Positions 1 through 8,858 are shown, numbered from the stretch's first letter. The stretch: DNA of 64,000 bases from 66-474 sp035281745 (GCA_035281745.1 DATEDI010000001.1:1-64000), one strand, 5' to 3'. Translations and numbers: made by a program. Notes: generated from the letters alone by a model not told the origin.

Positions 1-402
1 GCCGGACGATCAGGCCCGAAGGGTGGGCGCAATGGATTGCGCCCACTTGCCGCCGCGCCAAGGATGGCGCGTCGGCAAGCCCGGCCGGACCGCACGGATT
101 TTTCGTCCATGGATGGACGAAAAACGCAGCACCGGGGTGGCTTTTCTCTTGGTGACTTCTCTTTGGCCAAACAAAGAGAAGTTACCCGCGCCCCCGGGAG
201 GGGCGCGGAAAAAGACACGGATGTCGGACCCAACTCGCAAAACTTCGCAAGTTATACTCCCAGCCGCCCTGCGGGCATCCCCCCCCGCGAGCGGAGGAAG
301 GGAATGCAATGGGCCCCGGCCTGCGCCGAAGACGAACGGAACGTTTGCGGCGAAGGAGCGCTGCACCTTTGCAGCAAAGGAGGCGCGCCCTTCGGTGCGA
401 CG
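1..402. repeat. Non-coding hairpin cluster downstream of rodA
   Basis: I find no supportable gene here. The stretch holds at least four inverted repeats: GCGCCAAGGATGGCGC at 55-70, an 11-bp stem at 99-124 (arms TTTTTCGTCCA and TGGACGAAAAA), a 14-bp stem at 152-185 (GTGACTTCTCTTTG and CAAAGAGAAGTTAC, one G-T pair) and an 8-bp GC stem at 187-207. It lies downstream of the minus-strand mre/rod operon, so one of the stems, most plausibly 99-124 with its A/T-rich arms, may end that transcript. The density of unrelated stems looks like an accumulation of dispersed intergenic repeats. An open frame across the minus strand (10-366) runs through all the stems and is judged spurious. Confidence 0.6.
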
Positions 403-1527
403 CTACGGCGTCCACTTGCGATGCGTGTGGATCGACATCACCACCCCGAATCCGGTCAGCAGCGTGATCGCCGACGTGCCGCCATAGCTCACCAGTGGCA
501 GCGGCACGCCGACCACGGGCAAGAGGCCGGAGATCATGCCGCCGTTGACGATCACGTACACCATGAACGCCAAACCGAATGATCCCGCGACGAGGCGCGA
601 ATAGGTGTCGCGCGCGTTGGCGGCGATCCACAGGCAGCGGCCGACGATGAATGCGTAAACCAGCAGCAGCACCAACACGCCGACAAGACCGAATTCCTCG
701 CCCAGCACCGCGAAGATGAAATCGGTGGTGTGTTCGGGCAGGAATTCCAGTTTCGACTGCGTGCCCTGGTTGAAGCCCTTGCCCAACACGCCGCCTGAGC
801 CGACTGCGATCATCGACTGGATGATGTGCCAGCCGGTGCCGAGCGGGTCGTTCTCGGGGTGCAGGAAGGTCATCACGCGTTCGCGCTGGTAGTCGTGCAG
901 GAAGTGCCATGCGACCGGCGCAATCGCGGCGAGCGCGGCTAGCATCGCCCCGATCTTCCACCACTGCAGGCCGGCGAGGAACAACACGAACATGCCGGAC
1001 GCCGCGATCAGAAGTGCGGTGCCGAGGTCGGGTTGCTTCCCCACCAGGATCGCGGGAATGCCGATCAGCACGCCGATCGCGATAATGTCGCGCCAGCGCG
1101 GCGGCAGCGGGCGCGGGTGCAGGTACCACGCCACCATCATCGGCATCGCCAGCTTCATGAGTTCCGACGGCTGGAACCGGACCACGCCCAAATCCAGCCA
1201 GCGGTCGGCGCCGCGGCCTTCGCCCAGCACCGTCAGCACGACCAGCAGCAGGATGCCGAGCAGGTAGAACCACGGCGTCCACGCGCGCAGCAGGGTCGGG
1301 GGAATGCGCGAAACCGCGAGCAGCAGCAACCCGCCCGCGACAAAGCGCACGGCCTGTCCCAGCACCATCGAACGGTCGAGATTGCTGGCGCTGTACAACA
1401 CGGTCAGCCCGATCAAAGCCAGTACCAGCAAGCCGATCGCAAGGGGCAGGTCAATGCGTGGGCGCGAAAAAATGCGTCGCCCGATCCGGAGCGCGCGTCC
1501 GCTGAAGCTGGCGACCAGTTCATTCAT
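403..1527 (-). CDS. rodA: RodA, SEDS peptidoglycan glycosyltransferase
   Basis: Polymerises glycan strands from lipid II during side-wall elongation, paired with the transpeptidase PBP2, in the inner membrane. The 374-aa product matches the usual length (about 370). It is almost wholly hydrophobic with roughly ten membrane segments, and contains SEDS signatures FQPSELMKLAMP and IAVGSGGVLGKGFNQGTQ followed by FLPEHTTDFIFA. The start ATG at 1527 overlaps the mrdA stop in an ATGA junction, which fixes the start over longer upstream readings. It is the last gene of the mreB-mreC-mreD-mrdA-rodA operon. Identification is secure. Confidence 0.96.
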   Translation of the reverse strand: MNELVASFSGRALRIGRRIFSRPRIDLPLAIGLLVLALIGLTVLYSASNLDRSMVLGQAVRFVAGGLLLLAVSRIPPTLLRAWTPWFYLLGILLLVVLTVLGEGRGADRWLDLGVVRFQPSELMKLAMPMMVAWYLHPRPLPPRWRDIIAIGVLIGIPAILVGKQPDLGTALLIAASGMFVLFLAGLQWWKIGAMLAALAAIAPVAWHFLHDYQRERVMTFLHPENDPLGTGWHIIQSMIAVGSGGVLGKGFNQGTQSKLEFLPEHTTDFIFAVLGEEFGLVGVLVLLLVYAFIVGRCLWIAANARDTYSRLVAGSFGLAFMVYVIVNGGMISGLLPVVGVPLPLVSYGGTSAITLLTGFGVVMSIHTHRKWTP

Positions 1528-3443
1528 GGCGTGCCGGGCGTCTGCGTGCCCGATTGCGTGACGATGGTGGGTGCGATGATCGGCGGGCGTTCGGACGGCG
1601 GCGTATCCGCCAGCCACTGGTCGAGCATTTTGCGCGCAATCGGTGCGGCCGCGCTGCCGCCCCAAGCGCCGTGTTCCAGCAGCACCGCAATCGCAATCTG
1701 CGGATGCTCTGCTGGCGTGTAGCACATGAACCACGCACGATGCCGCGCAGCGAGGTAGGCGAGATTCTTGTTGCTGTTGTAGGCGTCGCTGGTGCGCGAA
1801 TAGCGTTCGGCGGTACCGGTCTTGCCGGCGATCAGGTAGGGGAAACCCTTGCCAAGGCCCCAAGCGGTGCCCTGCGGGGTATTGACGACCCCCAGCATGC
1901 CTTCGCGGACCGCCGCCAAGTCCGCGGGATCGTGCGTGAGCTGCACCGGCTTGGGTTGCGGATACGGCATTTCCGGCGCCCTCAGGCCGTCGCTGGTCGC
2001 GGTCAGCAGATGCGGCGTGTGCGAGAGGCCGCCGCCCGCCATCGACGCGAGCGCGTGCGCAAGTTGCAGCGGCGTCACCATCCAGTAACCTTGGCCGATG
2101 CCGGAAATCACGGTTTCGCCCGGATACCACGGCTGGTTCATCGTCTTGCGTTTCCATTCCGGCGACGGCAGCACGCCGCCGGTTTCATCGGGCAGGTCGA
2201 TGCCGGTGGGGTTGCCGAATCCGAATTTGGACATCCAGTCGTCGAATCGTTGGATGCCCATCTGGTACGCGAGCGAATAGAAATACGTGTTCACCGAGCG
2301 GGTGATCGCTTGCATCAGGTTCACGCGACCGGCGCCGTAGCGCGTGTCGTCGCGATAGCCGCGCGAAGAACCCGGGATGTAGTACGTGCCGGTCGACAGT
2401 ATCGTGTCGGTCGCCTTGCGCAGGCCGAGCTCCAGGCCGCCGAGGCCGATGAACGGCTTCACCGTGGAGCCCGGCGGATAGCCGCCGCGCATCGCGCGAT
2501 TGAGCAACGGCTTTTCCGGATCTTCCAGCAACGCCGAATAGTCGGCCTGGCTGATGCCGTTGACGAAAAGATTGGCGTCGAAGCTCGGCATCGTGACCAT
2601 CGCCAGCACGTTGCCGTTGCGCGGGTCGATCGCGACGGCAGCGCCGGTCTGACCGTCCAACGCGGCGATGGCGGCCCGCTGCAGGCGCTCGTCGATGGTC
2701 AGGTAGAGGTTCTTGCCGGGCTTGGCGGGTACGCGCTGCAACACGCGCAGCGGGCGCTGGTTGGCATTCACCTCGACCAGCTCGTAACCGGGCGTGCCGT
2801 GCAGAAGTTTTTCGTATTCCCTTTCCAGACCGGTCTTGCCGACGTGCGTGGTGCCGGCATAAAGATCCGGATCGAGCTTCGCCTGCTCCTTCTCGTCGAT
2901 GCGGCCCACGTAACCGATCACGTGCGCGAACTCGGCGCCGTAAGGATAATTTCGCGTCAGGTATGGGTCGACGCTGATGCCGGGGAATTGCCACTGGTTC
3001 ACCGCGAAGCGGTCACGCTCGCTTTCGGTCAGGCGAAACTTCAGCGGCACCTGCTCGAACGCACGGTGCTGCTTCAGGCTCTGCTTGAAGCGCTGGATGT
3101 CATCGTCGGTCAGCGGCACGACTGCGGACAGCCGCTGCAGCATTGCGTCCATGTGCTCGACCTTGTCCGGCACCACGTCCAGCCGGAACGCGGGAACATT
3201 GTCCGCCAACAGTTTGCCTGCGCGGTCGTAGATCAAACCGCGCGGCGGCGGCAGGTGCTTCAGGCGCACGCGGTTGGCCTTGGCACGGGTCGAATACTCC
3301 GCGTGCTCGAACACCTGCAGGTACACGAAGCGGCCGGCCACGCCCAGCAGCATCACCAGCATGATTGCGAATCCAGCAAGCGCACGGCGCCCGAAGCGCG
3401 CGCGCTTGGCGCGTTCGTCCGGCAGCTCGCCGCGGCCGTTCAT
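1524..3443 (-). CDS. mrdA: Penicillin-binding protein 2, elongasome transpeptidase
   Basis: Crosslinks peptidoglycan during elongation and activates RodA; anchored in the inner membrane with its catalytic domain in the periplasm. The 639-aa protein has one membrane segment near residues 23-42, a pedestal domain, then the transpeptidase motifs in order: SxxK as STVK at 326-329 (Ser326 nucleophile), SxN as SVN at 383-385, and KTG at 541-543 followed by TAERY. Length fits class B PBP2 (about 630). Both ends overlap neighbours by four bases (mreD upstream, rodA downstream), indicating translational coupling. Confidence 0.97.
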   Translation of the reverse strand: MNGRGELPDERAKRARFGRRALAGFAIMLVMLLGVAGRFVYLQVFEHAEYSTRAKANRVRLKHLPPPRGLIYDRAGKLLADNVPAFRLDVVPDKVEHMDAMLQRLSAVVPLTDDDIQRFKQSLKQHRAFEQVPLKFRLTESERDRFAVNQWQFPGISVDPYLTRNYPYGAEFAHVIGYVGRIDEKEQAKLDPDLYAGTTHVGKTGLEREYEKLLHGTPGYELVEVNANQRPLRVLQRVPAKPGKNLYLTIDERLQRAAIAALDGQTGAAVAIDPRNGNVLAMVTMPSFDANLFVNGISQADYSALLEDPEKPLLNRAMRGGYPPGSTVKPFIGLGGLELGLRKATDTILSTGTYYIPGSSRGYRDDTRYGAGRVNLMQAITRSVNTYFYSLAYQMGIQRFDDWMSKFGFGNPTGIDLPDETGGVLPSPEWKRKTMNQPWYPGETVISGIGQGYWMVTPLQLAHALASMAGGGLSHTPHLLTATSDGLRAPEMPYPQPKPVQLTHDPADLAAVREGMLGVVNTPQGTAWGLGKGFPYLIAGKTGTAERYSRTSDAYNSNKNLAYLAARHRAWFMCYTPAEHPQIAIAVLLEHGAWGGSAAAPIARKMLDQWLADTPPSERPPIIAPTIVTQSGTQTPGTP

Positions 3444-3940
3444 GCCGGCTTGGCGCCCTTGCCGCGCAGGCGCGTGTTCACGTCATCCAGCAACAGGAAC
3501 ACGAACGGCCACACCAGCGCGCCCACTGCTGGCCCCGCCCAAGACAGCGCCGGCATCGGCGAATCACCCGCGAAGGCGCGGATCAGCGCCTGCAGCACGT
3601 GATTGTTGAGCAGCAACAACCACACTGCGAGCGCCTGCTGCCACATCGGAAAAAAACGCAGGCGCGAACGGAAGCGCAGCACGATGAACACCAGTACAGC
3701 CAGCCGCAGCGCCTGATCGCCGAGCAGCGCGCCGTTGAGGAGATCGGCTGCGAGGCCGACGCCGAACGCGAGCCCCACGCTCACGCGATCGGTAGCTTCC
3801 AGTGACCAGTAGACCAATACCAGCGCCGGCCAGTACGGCTTCAGCGGCTGGATCATTGTGGGCAGCGGCATCAGCATCAGCAGCAGCGCCGCCGCGATGC
3901 CGACCCAGAATGCCCAACCTTGCGCGCGCATGCGGTTCAT
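3440..3940 (-). CDS. mreD: MreD, rod-shape-determining membrane protein
   Basis: Small integral membrane partner of MreC and the elongasome. The 166-aa product (E. coli 162) has about five hydrophobic segments and the MreD-like stretch PYWPALVLVYWSLE near residues 35-48. Sequence conservation in this family is low, so the assignment rests on length, hydrophobicity and position between mreC and mrdA. It overlaps both neighbours by four bases. Confidence 0.92.
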   Translation of the reverse strand: MNRMRAQGWAFWVGIAAALLLMLMPLPTMIQPLKPYWPALVLVYWSLEATDRVSVGLAFGVGLAADLLNGALLGDQALRLAVLVFIVLRFRSRLRFFPMWQQALAVWLLLLNNHVLQALIRAFAGDSPMPALSWAGPAVGALVWPFVFLLLDDVNTRLRGKGAKPA

Positions 3941-4887
3941 CGGGCCGCATCCGTCGCAGGCTTGCGGTTGGAGGAAGCATGGTTGCCCGGCGCCAGCGAA
4001 GCGGGCGGACCCACTTCGGACGCGGGCGCGGGCGGCCCGACCGGATCGGGCTGGTCGCGCAGCAGCAGCACCTCGCCGCTGCGTTCGAGTTCTGCGGCGG
4101 GCTTCACCAGCGCTTCCATGAACATGCCGGACGCATCGCGCTTCAATTGCGCCACCGTACCCACCGGGAAGCCCGCGGGAAAACGTCCGCCCAAGCCCGA
4201 CGTGACGAGTTGATCGCCGACCTTCACGTCGGATGACAGCGGCAGATTCGGCACCACCAGTTGGCTGGTGTCGCCGGTGCCGTGCGCGATGCCACGCAGT
4301 CCGGTACGCGAGATCGTCACCGGCACCGCATGGTCGGGATCGATCACCAGCATCGCCACCGACGCATGCGGCAGGATTTCGACGACCTGGCCCATCACGC
4401 CATGCGAATCGATCACCGTCTGGCCGACGTGCACGCCTTCGTCGGCGCCGACGTTCAGCATCATCCGGTCACGGGTGGGGCCGAGTTGCACGTCGATCAG
4501 CCGCGCCAGCTGCGCGTGCATGCCCAACAATTGCTGGGTATCGAGCAGCTGTTTCAGACGTACGTTCTGGTGGGTGACCGCGTCCATGCGGTTGAGTCGG
4601 GCCTCGGCCAGCAGCAGCGCCTCGCGCAGTTGCCGGTTTTCGTCGATAAGCTTGCTGCGCTGGGCGAACGCGGTGCCTGCCTGGTGTACCCAGTCGGCCG
4701 GCGCCGCGGCGATCTTGTAGATCGGCACGATCGCGGCCGCCGTGGCGTAGCGCGCGCGGTGCAGCCAGCCGTTGCGATGATCCAGCACCATCAGCACCGC
4801 GGCCAGCGCGAGATACGCGATCAGGCGCAGCGTGCCGGCGGTCGCATCCGAGAAGATCGGAGTGGATTCCTTTTGCGGAAGCGCCAT
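3937..4887 (-). CDS. mreC: MreC, periplasmic elongasome scaffold
   Basis: Links cytoplasmic MreB to periplasmic PBP2. The 316-aa protein has a short cytoplasmic N-terminus, one membrane segment around residues 20-37, a helical coiled-coil-like stretch near 60-105 (AQRSKLIDENRQLREALL), then the beta-barrel domain with family motifs such as VIDSHGVMGQVVE. The Pro/Ala-rich C-terminal tail from about 285 looks disordered. It is separated from mreB by 260 bp containing a dispersed repeat, unlike the tight junctions downstream, so it may have some independent expression. Confidence 0.95.
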   Translation of the reverse strand: MALPQKESTPIFSDATAGTLRLIAYLALAAVLMVLDHRNGWLHRARYATAAAIVPIYKIAAAPADWVHQAGTAFAQRSKLIDENRQLREALLLAEARLNRMDAVTHQNVRLKQLLDTQQLLGMHAQLARLIDVQLGPTRDRMMLNVGADEGVHVGQTVIDSHGVMGQVVEILPHASVAMLVIDPDHAVPVTISRTGLRGIAHGTGDTSQLVVPNLPLSSDVKVGDQLVTSGLGGRFPAGFPVGTVAQLKRDASGMFMEALVKPAAELERSGEVLLLRDQPDPVGPPAPASEVGPPASLAPGNHASSNRKPATDAAR

Positions 4888-5007
4888 GGCGGTGCGGGCG
4901 GGGTCAAGCGGAGGTCAAAGCGTAGCAACAATGTCAGCGCGGTGCGGCGTCGCGGCTCACGAAGGCATTGCAAACCAGTGAAGGTTTTTGAGGAGGTCCG
5001 CTCGAAG

Positions 5008-5121
5008 CGGCTGTTGTGGAAAATCAGGCCATGGATGGCCGTTCTGACATATCCGACGGGGAAGGACGGCATGAGAACCGGTGATAGGTAGCGCAGCGAT
5101 CAGGGATGATCGCAAAAATAT
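5008..5121 (-). repeat. Composite intergenic repeat, copy A
   Basis: One unit of the dispersed family, read on the minus strand: palindrome GCGATCATCCCTGATCGC (5096-5113), about 50 bp of variable spacer, then CAGAACGGCCATCCATGG and a conserved tail CCTGATTTTCCACAACAG. The first palindrome and its T-rich 5' flank are identical to copy D2 at 18509. It sits between mreB and mreC, inside an operon, so both palindromes should be transcribed and could fold. Confidence 0.8.
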
Positions 5122-5147
5122 TCGCTGGCGCAGCAGGTTGTCCAGGA

Positions 5148-6194
5148 TCACTCCTGCGCGAAGAAGTCGCTTCCATGCATGTCGATCAATTCCAGCGCAC
5201 GGCCGCCGCCGCGCGCGACGCAGGTCAGCGGATCTTCGGCGACCTGGACGTACAGGCCGGTTTCCTCGCTGATCAGCTTGTCGATGTCGCGCAGCAGCGC
5301 ACCGCCACCGGTCAACACGATGCCGCGTTCGTGGACGTCCGAGCACAATTCCGGCGGGGTCTGTTCCAGTGCCGCCTTGACCGCGGCAACGATGCCGTGC
5401 AGCGGCTCGCGCAGGGCTTCCAGCACGTCGTTGGAGTTGATCGTGAACATCCGCGGCACGCCTTCGGCGAGGTTGCGGCCGGAGACTTCCATCTCGCGCA
5501 CTTCTTTTTGCGGGTAGGCGCAGCCGATCTCGATCTTGATGCGTTCGGCGGTCGGGTCGCCGATCAAGGTGCCGTTGCTGCGGCGCACGTAGTTGATGAT
5601 GGCTTCGTCGAAGCGGTCGCCGCCGATCCGCACCGACTGCGAATACACGATGCCGTTGAGGCTCATCACCGCGACTTCGGACGTGCCGCCGCCGATGTCC
5701 AGCACCATCGAGCCGCGCGCCTCGTGCACCGGGATGCCGGCGCCGATCGCGGCGGCCATCGGTTCCTCGATCAGGAACACGTCGCGCGCGCCCGCGCCTT
5801 CGGCGGATTCCTTGATCGCACGGCGCTCGACCTGGGTCGAGCCGCACGGCACGCACACCAGCACGCGCGGGCTGGGACGGAGAAAACGGGATTTGTGTAC
5901 CTGCTTGATGAAATGCTGCAGCATCGCCTCGGTCATGGTGAAGTCGGCGATCACGCCGTCCTTCATCGGCCGCACGGTGACGATGTTGCCGGGCGTACGG
6001 CCCAGCATCATCTTGGCGTCGTTGCCGACCGCCGCGACCGAACGCGGGCCACCGGCGCCGCGATCCTGGCGGATCGCGACCACGGACGGTTCGTTGAGCA
6101 CGATACCCTGGTCGCGCACGTAGATCAGCGTGTTTGCGGTGCCAAGATCGATGGAAAGGTCGTTGGAAAAAATGCCGCGAAACAGTTTGAACAT
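5148..6194 (-). CDS. mreB: MreB, bacterial actin homologue
   Basis: Forms ATP-dependent filaments on the inner face of the membrane and positions the elongasome. 348 aa against 347 in E. coli. It starts MFKLFRGIFSNDLSIDLG, with phosphate-1 motif DLGTANTLIYV, phosphate-2 motif VLDIGGGTSEVAV and adenosine motif LTGGGALLRDID, all intact. First gene of the mre operon, with a plausible sigma-70 promoter just upstream and transcribed away from the PfkB kinase gene. Confidence 0.98.
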   Translation of the reverse strand: MFKLFRGIFSNDLSIDLGTANTLIYVRDQGIVLNEPSVVAIRQDRGAGGPRSVAAVGNDAKMMLGRTPGNIVTVRPMKDGVIADFTMTEAMLQHFIKQVHKSRFLRPSPRVLVCVPCGSTQVERRAIKESAEGAGARDVFLIEEPMAAAIGAGIPVHEARGSMVLDIGGGTSEVAVMSLNGIVYSQSVRIGGDRFDEAIINYVRRSNGTLIGDPTAERIKIEIGCAYPQKEVREMEVSGRNLAEGVPRMFTINSNDVLEALREPLHGIVAAVKAALEQTPPELCSDVHERGIVLTGGGALLRDIDKLISEETGLYVQVAEDPLTCVARGGGRALELIDMHGSDFFAQE

Positions 6195-6249
6195 GCGCGA
6201 TCCGCCAGGGTGCGGGCCTGAGCGTCAGGCAGAGGGGAAATAGCGAGCC

Positions 6250-6278
6250 AGTCTAGGTAACATCCCGCCAACCTGCAA
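6250..6278 (-). promoter_or_regulatory. Putative sigma-70 promoter of mreB operon
   Basis: On the minus strand a -35 element TTGCAG (6278-6273) and a -10 element TAGACT (6255-6250) are separated by exactly 17 bp, about 55 bases upstream of the mreB start. Both hexamers match the consensus at four of six positions. Assigned from sequence only. Confidence 0.5.
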
Positions 6279-6406
6279 GGTACTGCGTCGCTGTTTGATG
6301 CGGAATGTCGCATCCCGCCGGGGCGGATGGCGTCCGCAGCGGGTCGAATCCCGCGGCCGATCCGGTTAGCATCGGCGGTTCCGTCCGCGACACAAGGAAT
6401 GCATCG

Positions 6407-7345
6407 ATGCCGGCTGCGCTGATCTGTGGCTCCATGGCCTACGACACCATCATGGTGTTCGAGGACCGCTTCAAGAACCACATCCTGCCGGACAAGGTGC
6501 ACATGTTGAACGTGTCGTTCCTGGTGCCGCGGATGCGCCGCGAGTTCGGCGGCTGCGCAGGCAACATCGCTTACAACCTGAAGCTTCTCGGGGGCGAGCC
6601 GATCCCGATGGCGACGGTGGGGCAGGATTTCGCGCCGTATCGGGAGTGGTTCGAAGGGCTGGATATCCGCGTGGACCAGATCCGGGAGGTGCCGGATACG
6701 TTCACGGCGCAGGCGTTCATCACCACCGACCAGGACAACAACCAGATCACCGCTTTCCATCCGGGTGCGATGATGGAAAGCCACCGGAACCGCGTCGATG
6801 ACGTGGCTGACGCCGCGCTCGGGATCGTGGCGCCGGACGGCCGCGAGGGCATGCTCCAGCACGCCGCCGGATTCGCCGCGAAAGGCATGCCCTTCATCTT
6901 CGATCCCGGGCAGGCAATGCCGCTGTTCTCGGGCGAGGAGTTCCGCGCCTTCATCGACAAGGCCAGCTACGTCGCGGTGAACAGCTACGAAGCCAGCCTG
7001 CTGTCCGAGCGCACCGGCTGGTCCGAGGCCGACATCGCCAAGCGGGTCAAAGCCTATATCGTGACCCACGGCGCGGACGGCTCGGTGATCCACGCGGATG
7101 GCACCAGCTACGGGATTCCGGCCGCCAAGCCGCGCGAAGTGGTGGACCCGACCGGCTGTGGCGACGCGTACCGGGCCGGCCTGATCTTCGGCATCCTGCG
7201 GGGCCTCGACTGGCCGAGCGTGGGGCGCGTGGCCTCACTGCTGGGCGCGTTGAAGATCGCCCATCCCGGCACCCAGAACCATCACTTCGATGCGGCGGAG
7301 TTCGCGGGCGACTTCAAGCGGCAGTTTTCGTGCGATCTTCCCTGA
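6407..7345 (+). CDS. PfkB-family carbohydrate/adenosine kinase
   Basis: ATP-dependent kinase of the ribokinase fold; closest in style to bacterial adenosine kinases, but the substrate cannot be set from sequence. 312 aa. The N-terminal substrate-side motif is FGGCAGNIAYNLKLLGG (47-63). The C-terminal PfkB signature is DPTGCGDAYRAG (247-258), with the catalytic base as Asp253 and GCGD in place of the common GAGD. The start at 6407 has AAGGA eight bases upstream; longer readings lack this. The last codons (Cys-Asp-Leu-Pro-stop) lie inside the palindrome of repeat copy B, so the C-terminus has been set by the repeat. Confidence 0.85.
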   Translation: MPAALICGSMAYDTIMVFEDRFKNHILPDKVHMLNVSFLVPRMRREFGGCAGNIAYNLKLLGGEPIPMATVGQDFAPYREWFEGLDIRVDQIREVPDTFTAQAFITTDQDNNQITAFHPGAMMESHRNRVDDVADAALGIVAPDGREGMLQHAAGFAAKGMPFIFDPGQAMPLFSGEEFRAFIDKASYVAVNSYEASLLSERTGWSEADIAKRVKAYIVTHGADGSVIHADGTSYGIPAAKPREVVDPTGCGDAYRAGLIFGILRGLDWPSVGRVASLLGALKIAHPGTQNHHFDAAEFAGDFKRQFSCDLP

Positions 7346-7436
7346 TCGCTGTCTTGGCGAAAGGGTCGCTCAATCAGTGCGCTCAGCGCCTTCAAGTCCA
7401 GAACGGTCGTCCGTGGTCGGACTTTTTGCAAAGCGC
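7332..7436 (+). repeat. Composite intergenic repeat, copy B
   Basis: Plus-strand unit: GCGATCTTCCCTGATCGC (7332-7349), spacer, then CCAGAACGGTCGTCCGTGG and a GGACTTTTTGC tail ending near 7430. It is more diverged than copies A, D and F. The first palindrome overlaps the 3' end and stop codon (TGA 7343-7345) of the PfkB kinase gene. Confidence 0.7.
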
Positions 7437-7533
7437 GTTCTCTGAATACCGTGGCAAGGCCGGATGGCGCCGTTCAGGATTACGGGCAACAATGACCGGG
7501 CAATCGTCCGCACCATTTCCAAAGGAGGTCATC

Positions 7534-7977
7534 ATGCACACCGCACGCAACCTCGTTCTCGCCGCGATGCTGGCCGGCGCCCCGCTGATGGTCGCGGGAA
7601 CCGCGCACGCCGCCAGCGGCGAAATTACCTGCAGGATGAGTTTCGAAATCCACGGCTGGTCGGCGTTCTACAAGACGTCCAGCGGGAGCGGCAGCGTCAC
7701 CTGCAGCAATGGCCAGCACATGACCGTGCATCTGCGCAGCAAGGGCGGTGGGTTGACCTTCGGCAAGTCCAGCATCGAGGGCATCGGCAAGTTCTCGGGC
7801 ATCTTCAACATCGACGAGATCCTCGGCACCTATGCGGTTGGTGAAGCCCATGCAGGCGCCGCCGCGTCGTCGCGGGCCACCGTGATGACCAAGGGCAACG
7901 TGTCGCTGGCGTTGAGTGGTACCGGCAGGGGTTGGAACCTCGGCGTGGATTTCGGCAAGTTCACCATCAGTCGATAG
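7534..7977 (+). CDS. Secreted protein of unknown function
   Basis: 147 aa with a clear Sec signal peptide (residues 1 to about 25, ending AGTAHAAS). The mature part is rich in Gly, Ser and Thr and reads as beta-strand repeats, including GLTFGKSSIEGIGKFSG and SLALSGTGRGWNLGVDFG, with two cysteines that could form a disulfide. I do not recognise the family. The start is unusually well supported by a near-perfect Shine-Dalgarno AAAGGAGGT at 7521-7529, which suggests strong translation. It stands alone, converges on the PEP-CTERM gene and shares a terminator hairpin with it. Confidence 0.8.
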   Translation: MHTARNLVLAAMLAGAPLMVAGTAHAASGEITCRMSFEIHGWSAFYKTSSGSGSVTCSNGQHMTVHLRSKGGGLTFGKSSIEGIGKFSGIFNIDEILGTYAVGEAHAGAAASSRATVMTKGNVSLALSGTGRGWNLGVDFGKFTISR

Positions 7978-8028
7978 TTGGGGATGAATCCCGCTGCGCT
8001 CGCTGCGTTGTTGCGATTTGCCGCAAAA

Positions 8029-8056
8029 AACAAACCCCGCCGAAGCGGGGTTTGTT
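8029..8056. terminator. Bidirectional intrinsic terminator
   Basis: Perfect 12-bp stem AACAAACCCCGC / GCGGGGTTTGTT with loop CGAA, between two convergent genes. On the minus strand the stem is followed by a run of T (TTTGTTTTTT), giving a strong terminator for the PEP-CTERM gene. On the plus strand the T tract is shorter. Confidence 0.85.
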
Positions 8057-8078
8057 CAACAAGCGGATGGATTGCGTA

Positions 8079-8858
8079 TCACGCGTAGCGACGGCGCCGC
8101 ACCAGCCAGCCGAGCGCCAGCAAGCCGAGCGCCAGCATCCCGAGCGAACCGGGTTCCGGCACGCCGACGGGGGGCAGGCTCCCTTGATCGAGCGTGGCGT
8201 AGCTGATCGTGCCGCCCATGACCAGGTACTCGCCCCATCCGTCGCCCCAGAAGTGCACGGTGTCGAAATCGCCGCTGTCATCGAAAGCGGCAACGTAAAC
8301 GCCCGCACCGCCATTGGTCAGGAACTGATCCCCTGCGATCAGTGATTGACCGACACGGATGGGGGCGTTGTTGCCGAAGGAAATGTAAAGATCCGACTCT
8401 TGGCAGCACGTTGCCCAGTCGCCCACTTCAAAGCCGATGGCATTGATGCCGGTGTCGAAGACGAATGTCAGGCCGCTGCCCTTGGAGCCGAGGCCGTTGT
8501 TGTCGCCGTGCCCGTTGTCAGTGCCATTTCCATAGGGGTCGATGTCGATCGTGTTACCGGTGGTATACGCTGTCGGCGAGGAGCCGTAGGCGTTATAGAC
8601 GCCTTGGTCGGACAAGATGGTACCGTCGGTCCTCGTCAGCTTGTAGCCCGTCCGGTCGAGTTCCGTATCTCCGTTGGAAAAAGACAGTGAGGACCACGTG
8701 TCGTGTGTGGCAGTGCCGCCGGCGCCAGCGACCTTGCTGTTGAAATTCGCCAGACCGTCGGTCCAGTTGTTGAACACGGTAACGATGGTTGCATTCGCGG
8801 TACTGGCCGCCCCAAGGACCAGCAGGCCCACGAACGCCACGAGACTCAGCTTTTTCAT
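8079..8858 (-). CDS. PEP-CTERM sorting domain protein
   Basis: Exported protein, predicted to be processed by an exosortase (EpsH/XrtA type) at the outer part of the envelope. 259 aa with a signal peptide (1 to about 23). The body is Gly/Asn/Asp-rich and contains TVFNNWTDGLANFN and the FVFDTGINAIGFEVGDW stretch typical of extracellular PEP-CTERM proteins. The C-terminal sorting tag VPEPGSLGMLALGLLALGW is followed by VRRRRYA. The start has GGGAGAA upstream. A sigma-54-type promoter lies about 60 bp upstream. No exosortase gene is in the window. Confidence 0.92.
   Translation of the reverse strand: MKKLSLVAFVGLLVLGAASTANATIVTVFNNWTDGLANFNSKVAGAGGTATHDTWSSLSFSNGDTELDRTGYKLTRTDGTILSDQGVYNAYGSSPTAYTTGNTIDIDPYGNGTDNGHGDNNGLGSKGSGLTFVFDTGINAIGFEVGDWATCCQESDLYISFGNNAPIRVGQSLIAGDQFLTNGGAGVYVAAFDDSGDFDTVHFWGDGWGEYLVMGGTISYATLDQGSLPPVGVPEPGSLGMLALGLLALGWLVRRRRYA

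Noticed and set aside
10..366. 118-codon minus-strand frame downstream of rodA
   Set aside because: It runs through at least three perfect hairpins and has no similarity to any family I know; non-coding repeat DNA is the better reading.
1554..3602. Long open frame on the plus strand across mrdA
   Set aside because: Antisense shadow of PBP2, with no domain and no ribosome site.
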